Below are positions 40,255-50,806 of a stretch of 64,000 bases of DNA, in pieces. The translations under genes and the position numbers were made by a program. Below the pieces are notes generated by a model. That model worked only from the letters and a program-made list of their open reading frames with translations. It was not told the origin of the DNA and searched no databases. The DNA is from Panulirus ornatus (lineage: Eukaryota; Arthropoda; Malacostraca; Decapoda; Palinuridae): the NCBI RefSeq assembly GCF_036320965.1, contig NC_092235.1, positions 7,239,404-7,303,403 of the forward strand, given 5' to 3'. Position 1 is the first letter of the stretch, and each line of letters begins with the position of its first letter.

Positions 40255-41240
40255 CACGTAGCTTGAATCCTTTTGTGTTCACTATAATCTCTTTACTACA
40301 TCTCCTCTCCTTAATCCCTTTATCTTCACTATGCAAGGCTTATCATAATCTTCACTACAACCTCATCTTCATATGACCTTATCTTGACTAAGCTGGTTTC
40401 AAGGAAGGCTTTAGATTTTACCCGCTCACACAAACAACGTACTTACACGGGGCCCCACGAGTGTAAAACTCCCTCCTAATACAGTGCAAATAGATGATTA
40501 CACACACCTACACACCACCACCACCACTAACAATACACAGAGAAATAGCCTTTTCGGTTGGCTTTGGATCCGCCCTTGAACGTAGTTTGGAGGATTTGGG
40601 GGATCAGATCAATAAGGTTAAGTTCATTACTACCTCATATTCACTAACGTGTATCTTCACTACTAGCTTATTTTCACTAAATATATCTTCGCTATACCCT
40701 CTTCTTCACTACACCGTTATTTCTACCATACCATCATCATTGCACTCCCTGATGTTCACTAAAAGTAGTTCTTATCTTCACTACATAATCATTTTGAATA
40801 AACTTTACTCTTTAATAACCCTCATCTCTACTAAATTCGTATCTTCACTACATTCGTATCTTCACTACAACCTATCTTGACAATATCCTTATCATCACTA
40901 TACTCTTCTTCACTACACTCTCATCTTAACATCATCCTTCTGTTTACCGAACTTAGTTCAAAGTCTGACTTGAACGTAGCTTTGGAAAGTTTGTGTTCCT
41001 CATTGTGTTACCTCCTTAGTATCATTGTAAAGGCAATTGTCACCACTCCCTAACTAAACCCTCATCGTCACTACACTCTCATCATTATCATTACTTCTTG
41101 ATGTTCAATACAAAATTTTAACATATACATTTATCTTCACTACAGAATAATTTTCATTGCACCTTAATCTTCATTACTCCTTGTTTCAGCTACATCCGTA
41201 TCTTCCATTCATTCTTATATCTTATATTAGTTACATCTTT
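40255..41240. repeat. Degenerate repeat region with ATCTTCACTACA motif
   Basis: ATCTTCACTA and close variants occur many times at irregular spacing. This is the reverse complement of the TAGTGAAGAT core of the 21.6-22.0 kb array. No gene recognised; frames are Ser/Thr/Leu-rich. Confidence 0.6.
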
Positions 41241-41261
41241 ACAATATCTTTATATCTTCTC

Positions 41262-41468
41262 TGTTCCGTCTTTTGAAAATTGAAAATGAGAGTAAAGGAT
41301 TTCCAGCCTCCCGCTCCCTCCCCTTTTAGTCGCCTTGTACGCCACGCAGGCAATACGAGGCAAGTATACTTTCTTCCCTATCCCCAGGGATAACAGCATC
41401 TGGTGTTCCCAGACGGTCACCCATCCAAGTACTAACCAGACCCAACGTTGCTTAACTTCCTGATCGGA

Positions 41469-41471
<3 letters not shown>
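41262..41471 (-). mobile_element. SINE copy S5 with 5S rRNA-derived head
   Basis: On the minus strand it begins CGTCCGATCAGGAAGTTAAG, then AACGTTGGGTCTGGTTAGTA, then CTTGGATGGGTGACCGTCTG and GGAACACC. This is the 3' part of 5S rRNA, including the A-box, intermediate element and C-box of the type 1 pol III promoter. It runs on into CCCTGGGGATAGGG and the common SINE body. The first third of 5S is missing; (AT)n begins there. The 3' tail core is also lost. This makes the family a 5S-derived SINE (SINE3 class). Confidence 0.82.

Positions 41472-41559
<88 letters not shown>
41472..41559. repeat. (AT)n at the 5' end of SINE S5
   Basis: About 43 AT units next to the 5S-derived head. Confidence 0.95.
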
Positions 41560-41561
<2 letters not shown>

Positions 41562-41594
41562 ACTGAAAACAATGAATTTCCCAAATAAGAAAAA

Positions 41595-41666
41595 TGGAAG
41601 CGCCGGGGTTTGAACCCGGGTCATCTCGCATGCCAAGCGAGTGCTCTACCACTGAGCTACGCCCCC
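41595..41666 (-). tRNA. tRNA-Ala (anticodon GGC)
   Basis: A full cloverleaf of 72 bases: acceptor GGGGGCG/CGCTTCC (two G-T pairs), D-arm GCTC-AGTGGTA-GAGC, anticodon arm CTCGC-TTGGCAT-GCGAG, T-arm CCGGG-TTCAAAC-CCCGG (perfect) and discriminator A. A T5 run follows at 41594-41590 as pol III terminator. Sequence is Ala-like, but eukaryotic Ala genes normally have AGC, TGC or CGC; G at position 34 is unusual, so an altered or pseudo-tRNA is possible. Confidence 0.8.
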
Positions 41667-41846
41667 AAGAACATTTTTTTGGACTTAGTATTATATGAAG
41701 CACTGAGAGTACCACGGCAAAATACCATTTGACCGACCGTTGCCGACTAGCCGGCAAAATAACCACAGGGTAAATCTCCATGTTGCTGTCGTGTTTTCCT
41801 CTCAATTTTCCACGAAGAAATGAGTTTTAATTTTTTATTGTCGTTG

Positions 41847-41918
41847 CAATAGACTGGAACTAAGCAATAGACTGGAACTAAGTAATAGACTGGAACTAAG
41901 CAATAGACTGGAACTAAG
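41847..41918. repeat. 18-bp tandem repeat, four copies
   Basis: CAATAGACTGGAACTAAG repeated four times with one variant base. Recent local duplication. Confidence 0.9.
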
Positions 41919-42214
41919 CTGACCTGGTATGAGGTCAGAGCCCTCATTATCATCCCTGCTAACTACCGGAAGCAGATTAAGTCGTTCCACAACCGATGTC
42001 CGGCCCATGTTAACTCTGATGTGCCCAGCAGTTGGAGGAGGATCGCCAGAAGCTTCTGAAAGATTTCAAGGACGTCTTGGTGGACCTGACCCTTTCAGAT
42101 AAGGTCGAAAAACCCAATTTATTGTGAAGATCTTCACCATAACGTTGGACGAAGATACTGAATGTTGCACACATGTGATGCGGACAAAATGAAAAAAGAA
42201 AAAGACAAAAATTA

Positions 42215-42286
42215 TGTCTGGTTTGGGTCTCGAACCCACGACCTTGAGTGTGTCAGACTCACGCTCTACCACTGAGCTAACCAGAC
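42215..42286 (-). tRNA. tRNA-like gene, anticodon GAC (Val), Lys-like body
   Basis: 72 bases with perfect acceptor GTCTGGT/ACCAGAC, D-arm GCTC-AGTGGTA-GAGC, perfect anticodon stem TGAGT/ACTCA with loop CTGACAC, and T-arm GTGGG/CCCAA with one mismatch. A T5 run follows the discriminator. The GAC anticodon reads Val, but D-arm, variable loop and T-arm look like tRNA-Lys. G34 in a Val tRNA is rare in eukaryotes, so this may be a derived or non-functional gene. Confidence 0.7.
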
Positions 42287-42324
42287 AATAGAAAATTCGT
42301 CTGTTTCTTCAATTTGAATTAATG

Positions 42325-42733
<409 letters not shown>

Positions 42734-42769
42734 AAAAGGATCACAATTTTGCACGTGATCAAGTATATT

Positions 42770-43205
42770 CTTATGAGTCCACGGGGAAAATAAACACGAT
42801 AAGTTCCCAAGTGCACTTTCGTGTAAATCTCACATCATCAGGGGAGACACAAGAGAGAAATATAACAGTCAGTTGATAAACAACGAAGAGACGTAGCTAG
42901 GACGCCATATAGTAAACATGTGATTGTCCAAGACAGACAACAAGCGTATCATAAACTTATTATGTGGACAAGAAGGTGAATTGTTTACAAATTTTATCAA
43001 CATTAAAGTTATCCAATTTGTATAGACAATCACTAATATTAAGATTATAATTCTTTGTGTATTCAGAAATAGATGATTCAATGATATTTCTCGTGGTACT
43101 TGAGTTAGAGTTAATAACTGAGATGGCATTATTAACTCTAATTCCAGTACCACGAGAAATATCATTGAATCTTCTATTATTAAATACACAAAGAATTATA
43201 AACCT
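42770..43205 (-). mobile_element. Penelope-like element fragment with fold-back
   Basis: 42773-43116 is the same terminal tail plus GIY-YIG 3' end as at 8635-8960 (GTAGCTAGGACGCCATAT, ATTTCTCGTGGTACTTGAG). From 43129 to 43205 the sequence returns as the reverse complement of 43041-43116 (about 76 bases, roughly 88% by eye) with a 12-base spacer. So the element is joined to an inverted piece of itself. No functional frame remains. Confidence 0.7.
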
Positions 43206-43209
43206 TGAG

Positions 43210-45300
43210 GAAGCAACATGGCGGTCAAAAATAAGCTGCAGGAATGAAGTTTATGAATGGAATATCAGTGAGACGATCCAAATGACGAATGAATGAGAGC
43301 GTAGTCAACATACAATATAAAAGGACATATTATGAATGGCAGCCAGGCAAGTAACGGCCCAACTGAATGGAAGGATTTAAAAGTTCGCGTTATATGACGA
43401 ATTTTGATAGATTATCCAAATTTCCATTCCAGTTATGAAACTTAATGGTTGTGTTCAGTTCTAGAGACAAAGTTTAAAGGTTTGTGTTTCAGAGATGAAC
43501 CACAAAGGATATCGTTAAATTAACTGACATTAAAATTTGTCAATTAAGTAAATCATTTTGTACAATAGCTGTAATTTGACAGAGTTAAAAGTTCGCAATT
43601 TCATTACAATTCTAATTTAAAAGCTTGATATTCAATGATGGTTTGCACAAGCTTAACGTACATTTAAGTTTTGTGTTTATATGACGTATCTTAAAGGACT
43701 CTGGTAAAATAACGCAGCTGGAAGGTTTACGTTCAAATGATGGTGTTTAAATGTTTATTGATGAATGGTAGATTTAAATGGATAGATTTTAAGTTCGCGT
43801 TTTCATGAGCGACTTTAAACCTTGTGGTTGAATGTCACAGTTTAAATGTTGGTATGTACAATGTTGACCAGATGGCGGTAGTGTGTAGACACAGCCATAC
43901 CAGGTCGTATTTATCATCATTAAAGTCACCTTCCTTACTTACTTATGGCGGCGATGAAATTCACTGGTTCTTGATTGTGCACCAATTAACCTATCAGATA
44001 ATGGTACAATGTTTGCCTGGTGTTGCATATATCACGTCTGTTGTTGAAACACAAGAATGCCAGGTGACTTTGGGAGTGGATGATAATGTAAAGATCAATA
44101 TAAATGTGGGAAATCTTGAACCGCCATCACCAGACACAACACATGTTTGGATCTGGCGGGGGGAGGGACTTGCCTGTGACGTCACGGTGCCCCGCCTCCA
44201 GCCCAAAGACTATACACGAAAGATAGGAAAGTGGAGGGCTTAACCACAGTATAAAATGTGATGCCCGACAGTGGTGCCATCTATTGACTTTCCCAAAAGG
44301 CTTGACTCGCCTACAGATACCAGATACTTCCATATGCTAGATACTTCCAGATTTTCAATCAAACATGGCCTGCACCACTATATAGATACATTATAGAGGT
44401 GTTCATACATGTTGATATCTTAATCTTCATTGTTCCATGCCATGAGATGATTAGCTTTACCTGTTTCATCTTTTATCATATCAACAATGAAATATGATTC
44501 TATTTCACTTATATTCATACATATTTTAATCTTACCTTTATTTCCTTTTTATCTGAATTAAGGTATAAGTTTCAGACTTGTCCATATGTTGTTCAATCTT
44601 TCCACTACACTGACACACCTGTTTATCAGGTGTTCTTTATACAATGGGAAAAATAACTAATGGATGTTAATTTCTACTTTATCATGGCAGGAAAACTTTC
44701 TACAAAAGTCCTGGTGTTATACAAGATCTCTTTCCAGAGTCTCCTTATTCAACTACGTACTTACTGCTACATGAAGTTGTCAATATTATAAACAGTACAT
44801 ATTTGAGGATAACTTAACAAAATACTGATTAATTCACTTCAATTTTATTGGCATAATTTTCATACTGTACAGTACATTAACCCAAATATATATGAAAAAA
44901 GTACATACAATCCAGTAAAGAAATTCCTCAAGTATGAGCACATAATGCTTGAAACTATCATGTTACAATACATATAAAACTTACATGCAAAAAAACATTG
45001 TTAAATTATGCATTACATACATCCATGCAGAGCAAAATCTAATCATAATTATTCAGTCATTCTAACTTGCAAGAACAAAGGAAGTTTTAAGATAAATGCA
45101 ACATCATACAGGAAGCATAAACAAACATGCAGACCATAAAATACAATGTCCAAACATTACAACAAAAAGGAAAAGATTTATGCGTAAAAAAGAAAAATTA
45201 TAAAACCTTTACATGCAAGAAAAATCACTGTACATATTAATATCACATAACAAATATAAGATAGAATAACCAAACACATAGAATGAGAACAAAGCTAACG
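43210..45300. other. Anonymous AT-rich region
   Basis: 43340-43860 shows loosely repeated blocks (TTTAAAAGTTCGCGTT and relatives) like a very old ~60-bp tandem array. A 139-codon frame at 43824-44243 (plus) has natural composition near its end (VWIWRGEGLACDVTVP) but no domain I recognise. 44250-45300 is AT-rich with nothing seen. Confidence 0.4.
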
Positions 45301-45425
45301 AAAATCAATATATTTACAAAAATCATAGAAACCAAGCAACAGAAAAATATATTTACAAAAATCAAGGAAGCCAAGAAGGAGAAAATTCATATATTTACAA
45401 AAATCCTGGAAACAAGCAACATTGT
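45300..45425. repeat. A-rich tandem repeat with ATATTTACAAAAATC
   Basis: Three units share ATATTTACAAAAATC followed by a variable AAACCAAG/AAGCAAC block. Confidence 0.7.
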
Positions 45426-45756
45426 AACATTAAAAAAATGGCAAAGTTTAAATAACCGCCAATGCAAGAACTCTCTGCATCCTGCTGTGCATCAATCAAA
45501 TAAAGTGTGGACTGTATGTAGAAAAGTAATGTCCATCCTTGACTTTTTCATGCAGTTGTTACTTACAAAAAGCTTTCAGATTATATTGAATCAGAAATAT
45601 GAAATATATTTCACTGTTGTTTTGTTACACTTCTTTTTAAAGAGTCTAACATGTAAGTATCATTAGTGTAATCACCATGATCATCGGCACTATCACTGAT
45701 GTGATTCTTATGTACTACCAGAGAAAATCTCAGACATTCCATAACTTTATAGTTCA

Positions 45757-46197
45757 TATGATCAAATCCTGACCCAACACACACCTCCACACCCCACCAA
45801 GCTCTACCACACACTCACCATGATCCAATCCTCCCCCAACACACACCCCCACACCCCACCAAGCTCTACCACACAGCTCACCATGATCAAATCCTCCCCC
45901 AACACACACCTCCACACCCCACCAAGCTCTACCACACAGCTCACCATGATCAAATCCTCCCCCAACACACACCTCCACACCCCACCAAGCTCTACCACAC
46001 AGCTCACCATGATCAAATCCTCCCCCAACACACACCTCCACACCCCACCAAGCTCTACCACACAGCTCACCATGATCAAATCCTCCCCCAACACACACCT
46101 CCACACCCCACCAAGCTCTACCACACAGCTCACCATGATCAAATCCTCCCCCAACACACACCCCCACACCCCACCAAGCTCTACCACACAGCTCACC
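45757..46197. repeat. 63-bp tandem repeat, about seven copies
   Basis: The unit begins CACCATGATCAAATCCTCCC and contains CACACCCCACCAAGCTCTAC. Because 63 is a multiple of three, it gives open 21-residue repeats in several frames on both strands, none likely to be a gene. It directly adjoins the 3' end of the P-element-like pseudogene. Copies are almost identical. Confidence 0.92.
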
Positions 46198-46217
46198 CTA
46201 TACACAGAAATTTTGAA

Positions 46218-48440
46218 TTACTGGTGTGAAAGTTTCATGATCTTCCTGTTCTTTTTAGTACGAGAATATTCACTGGTTTGTAGTTTTTGTTTACCTCTTA
46301 ACTCCTTAGTGATGAATTTGGCATGATAATGTAACCGCATTCTTAAATATGTATCAATAATTTGGTCTACTACACCATCACAAACTTTTAGATTTTCATA
46401 GTTGACTGTTTGCATCACTGTTTTAATTTTTTTACTAACTGATTCCTCATAGATTATGCTCTTAACATTGTTACTGAACATTTCTTCTAATTCTCTGATT
46501 AGATCAACCAGTATTCTTTTTGGGTAGCACAAGTACTTATTCTGTTCAGAGTCCTTATCTTTATGGTAAATATCATAATGATAAGCATCATTACCACTTT
46601 CTTCTGTCAAGTCTTCTTTACAGTGAATACATTGTGACATTTTAGTAATTTTTGACCAACATATCCTGTAACATAATGTATATCATTATACAAAATTAGT
46701 TTGTGTGGCTCTTCTGAGATACTTTCCAGTCACTGCTTAAGATCTTCACTATCCTCATATGGATTGAAATTAGCAAAACAATCTGAAATATTATCATTGT
46801 CAACAATGTTTGAGATTGAGGCCTCTGTAGGGTGATGAGATGTAACTTCTACATTATCTGTTTGTGATGCTTCCCATATACCACTCCCTAACTGAATACA
46901 CTGTTTTCATATGCATTGAAGTTTGCAAAAAATTCATCAACAATATTGGTTTTATCCTTCCATGTTACAAAGGATTCAGGATGCATAGGTGCATTCTCAG
47001 CATAATCTAAGATATTGTTAAGTATTTCTGATAACTCCTTATCGTCATGATCAAAGGTATCAGTGAGGGTGCTATTGTCATATTCATTGTTTATATCTTG
47101 TTTTCTCTCACCTTTAATGTACTCTAAAGATGGGGTAGCATCATCAATACAATTACTGTCTAGGGGTTTATACATAATATTGTTGCCTGTAAATGTTTTT
47201 ATCAAATTGGCAAATTTAGGAGCAGTGGATGCATCACTGTTTCCACCTGCTTGTCTGATACTGCTAAGATCTTCTCAACACAGTCCTGCTTGATGGTGTT
47301 TTTTAAGACATACCTGAAGTTGTAATGATCTTTGATATCATTCCAGAGGAGTTTTATGCTGGAGATGTTCAGGAGCCAGCCATCCACACAAGCAATACTA
47401 CTACTACCTCCCAACCATATACAGGATCTTAGCGTTCCATTTCATCAAGGAAATGTATATGATCATTTTCTACACTTATTGCACACTGTCTCAGTTTATA
47501 ATGATGCTGCTGCTGGCTGCTGTTGAAAAGGTCAAATATTCCATCCGTATTATTTACAAATACATCAGTATGTGGGGCTTCTTGTGGCAGTGAACATAGT
47601 ACTGAGTGAGTGTTTATCCCTGCTGCTACACTTCTACTTAATGTCTGTGATGCAAAACTGACACACATTTTGTCAAAACTATTACAATATGTGTCTAGCT
47701 GTTAGTTTTGGTGCCAGGCGGATGGACATGCACTTATCAGAGCAATAAGAATCCTCAACATATTGCCATTTCATTAAGTTTCCCTCATTACTGATATTAC
47801 ACTTCATGAAGTTATTTCTGATACTTTTCATGAGATTTGGAGTACAAAAAAACAATATACTTTCTCACTGGCATCAACAAAATATGTTGTTGAATTTGTA
47901 ATGTACATTTCTTAAAGGCAGACCTACTGCTGACATCTTGATCACAGACAAGGAACTTTGGGATCAATCCTGTTTCCTAGGTTCTACAAATGCAGTCTAT
48001 GATCATTTAAGTTTTTCAGGTTCTATACATTTGTTGAAAAGAAAACAACTTAGGGTTTGCCTCCACTTTCTTGATAACCCTTTCACCATAAAAACCATAG
48101 CATACTGTGCAACTTTGGTTGAAATACCATACTGCCCTAGATCCTCCAGCCCTTGAAATTCATCTTTACTTGTGTTGTAGTACACACCAGCTTTAATCGA
48201 TGCCACGCCAAAGACAATACCACAAACTTTATCTTTAAGCTCAAAGCTCTGAGTTTTCTTTTTGAGCAGTTCAAAACAGATTTGTTCCATCCTGCGGTAA
48301 AATGAATCCTTTGTACCCAGTATCTTGTTGGGAGAGCAAATATTTGTGACAAAAGTATATATGCCCTTGCACTTTTGAAGTACAGACTTAGTGAAAAACG
48401 CCTTTGGATTTCTAAATAACATATGCCTTTTTTCGAACAT
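46218..48440 (-). pseudogene. P-element/THAP9-like transposase, decayed
   Basis: Minus-strand pieces in order: 48440-48003 has the RNase H-like core (ASIKAGVYYNTSKDEFQGLE, then DLGQYGISTKVAQYAMVFMV). The first catalytic block, normally FDEMSIK, reads FGVASIK, losing the Asp. Next come VCDQD, CNISNEG-like and CMSIRLAPKLTA-like pieces in shifted frames; then SRSVAAGINTHSVLCSLP (47668-47429); then SIKLLWNDIKDHYNFRYVLK and QDCVEKIL (47414-47202); then HYVTGYVGQKL; and a C-terminal IDTYLRMRLHYHAKFITKEL (46640-46218). This order matches P-element transposases, including the GTP-insertion and C-terminal parts. The THAP DNA-binding domain is not seen. Multiple stops and frameshifts make it inactive. 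Confidence 0.75.
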
Positions 48441-49110
48441 TAAGGACTGAAAAGTGTGGTTAGGTAGGTGGTTCCAAGCTAAGTTAGAGGTATGCAGGTT
48501 TCAGTAACTTGCTGCTCATGTATGGAACATGCTTCGTAAAGTATGATCATTTGCACAATATCTTTGGTTTTTGTTTCAAATTCTTATTTCGTAGAATTGG
48601 ATTGATTATGTACAAGTTTTTTGTTGTTGTTCTTACAATTTTTTGTCGTCCTACATTCTTTGCCTTTTCCGTTTTGTTGTGCAGAGATTATCTAAGAAAA
48701 ATATTAGTTTTGAAGCAAATGATTTCTTTTAATTATTTCAACATAAGATTTTCCCCCATTTCTCTCGTAAAGTATGTTTCGTGGTTGATCTAAGGACTGT
48801 AGTATTGTCTTGTGTAGTGTGTTGGTTCGATCCCTGGCAAGCTGACAAGTAATGTGATTAGTGAAGTTATACTTATCTTATTGGTATTCTTATCGTCTTT
48901 TATAAGATCACTGATAATCAAGAAGGAATTTCAAAAACAAAAATAAAATAAATATTGTCCTGGAGGAGGATCGAATACCCATTCATGAAGTGGGAGAAAT
49001 GTGTTGCGTTATGCCGTTTTTACGACTGCGAAATAGGGAAGGGTTGAGTGTGTTAATACCTATTTATGCGTGCGGGGAGAGAGCTTTGCACCCCGTCTCA
49101 TGAGAAAGCA
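48441..49110. other. Anonymous region with tRNA-like B-box fragments
   Basis: No gene recognised. GGTTCGATCCC at about 48825 (plus) and GTATTCGATCCTCCTC on the minus strand near 48970 resemble the T-arm (B-box) of tRNAs, suggesting worn tRNA-derived sequences. Confidence 0.4.
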
Positions 49111-49112
49111 CG

Positions 49113-49179
49113 TACTCCGAGTGAGGATCGAACTCACGACCTTATGAGACTCACGCGCTGCCTACTCCGCCATCGAGGC
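49113..49179 (-). pseudogene. tRNA-Met (CAT) pseudogene
   Basis: Matches the intact tRNA-Met at 54338-54410 (CCTCGATGGCG, GTAGGCAGCGCGTGAGTCTC, GGTCGTGAGTTCGATCCTCA) but lacks six bases that form the 3' side of the anticodon stem, and the acceptor no longer pairs well. Confidence 0.75.
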
Positions 49180-49887
49180 ATCTATTTACCCAGATCTGAG
49201 GATCGAACCCCAAACTGACTCAGGCACTGCCTAATGTGTATATATATTTAAGCATGCAACTCGGAGGGAACCGGGCACTTGTAGGGACCCACCTCTTGAA
49301 GTTAGTCACACAACATTTTCAACTACTGTAAACTGTCTGCATCCTTAGTTTCATCGCTTATTACTTTCATCCACAACTCATAATATAAAAGTTATAGAAT
49401 AAAAGTACTTATACCTCTTCCCTAACAATCTTCTTGCTTTATTTCATATAGGTTCTGGTTGTTCTATCTCTGTATCTAATGAAGAATTGTTCACTGTTGA
49501 CATCAAAGTGGTCGAAAAGCCCTAAAGGTTATGATCAAGTCAACCTTTACTCTTCTCTCTTTGTGAAAAGATTAATGACCTCAAACCTCTCTGTCACTTA
49601 GTGGTTTTAAATCTGGCACCATCTTTATTGTCTTCCTCTGAACCTTCTCTATTAATTCTTTGCGCTTATTCAAGTCCGGTTACCAGACCTGAGAAAAATC
49701 ATTTAGTCTTAGCATTGGAGAGTTTCTTGAATATCTCCTTATCCATGGACTCTGTTGCGATTGTGATATTTTCAAGTAAACGTTTTCCATGAATGAGATT
49801 CTAATGTTTCCCAGCAGACATTTGATTTAAACACTTGTACTAAAATGATGATGGTTGTTCTATTAGGAAATAATTGAGATGTGTAGA

Positions 49888-49959
49888 TTTCTTGTGGCCT
49901 AGTGGCTAGGATACGCGGCTCTCACCCGCGAGGCCCGGGTTCGACCCTCGGCATGGGAA
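49888..49959 (+). tRNA. tRNA-Glu (anticodon CTC), acceptor weakened
   Basis: TGGCCTAGTGGCTAGGATA, anticodon arm CGCGG-CTCTCAC-CCGCG, and T-arm CCGGG-TTCGACC-CTCGG are typical Glu sequences. The 5' acceptor (TTTCTTG) pairs poorly with CATGGGA (two G-T pairs and one mismatch), so the gene may be decaying. No T4 terminator immediately follows. Confidence 0.65.
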
Positions 49960-50439
49960 AATATTTAAGAATGAAGAATGATAAAGGTAGTTTCAGTTGG
50001 AACGACCACCACCACTCTACACTAATGAACGTATCGCCATACCTGGAAAAGTTGCACCCTGGTTACACGTGGAAAACCAACATGTGAGCAAACTAACAAT
50101 ATTTCAGATGATAGATTCAACAAGAACAGTAACACACGTGAGAGACACCAAGTTCCCTCACGTCACAGAATTCCATATTCAGGACGATCCGCCGACGATC
50201 ACCATACACGGAAAAGATGGTGCGTTACATCTTCCAACACTCAACCAAGGCCGTTAACGGGCAGGTGGAGTTTTCCCGTCAGGCGATCCTTCATATCACA
50301 GAAGCTCTCCATACTTGTCCAAACACGAGCCTTCACATCACAGTTCTCCATATTCTGGACACACTACCTACAATTAGCCTGCAGAAATGTCGCACGCTAC
50401 ATATCTTCAGCAACTAATCAGAGACAGGATCTCGTCAGC

Positions 50440-50517
50440 GGAATGACAAGAATTTTCCTTAAACCATTGATCTAACCCGCCTACATTCCACCGCTATACC
50501 AACTGAGCTATCTAAGG
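50440..50517 (-). pseudogene. tRNA-Tyr pseudogene
   Basis: The 5' half matches the tRNA-Tyr at 60954 (CCTTAGATAGCTCAGTTGGT, then AGCGGTGGAATGTAG with the GTA anticodon). The 3' half is degenerate and lacks a T-arm. Confidence 0.65.
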
Positions 50518-50529
50518 AACGCACGTAGA

Positions 50530-50765
50530 GTTCAACGACATTTGACTGATAAGACCAGTCACAATGACATCAGTTATGTTCGTGTCTAGTGCATCAATTC
50601 ATTTAAGAAGACTGGCTAAAGAGATACCTAGTTACTTATACTTATCGAATAGGGACAACCTGAGGCCACTTACCAGGTATACGCATGGAGCAGGGCAGGT
50701 ATGGAACAAGGTCAGGATAGATCAAGACTAAGTGTGGACAGACGGGCTTCCCATTCCCACTGGTG

Positions 50766-50806
<41 letters not shown>

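Noticed and set aside
41400..41471. A genuine 5S rRNA gene
   Set aside because: The first third of 5S is absent and the sequence runs into a repeated SINE body, so it is a retroelement head, not an rRNA gene.
45754..46326. 21-residue repeat proteins on both strands
   Set aside because: The 63-bp repeat unit is a multiple of three, so open repeats arise on both strands without selection.
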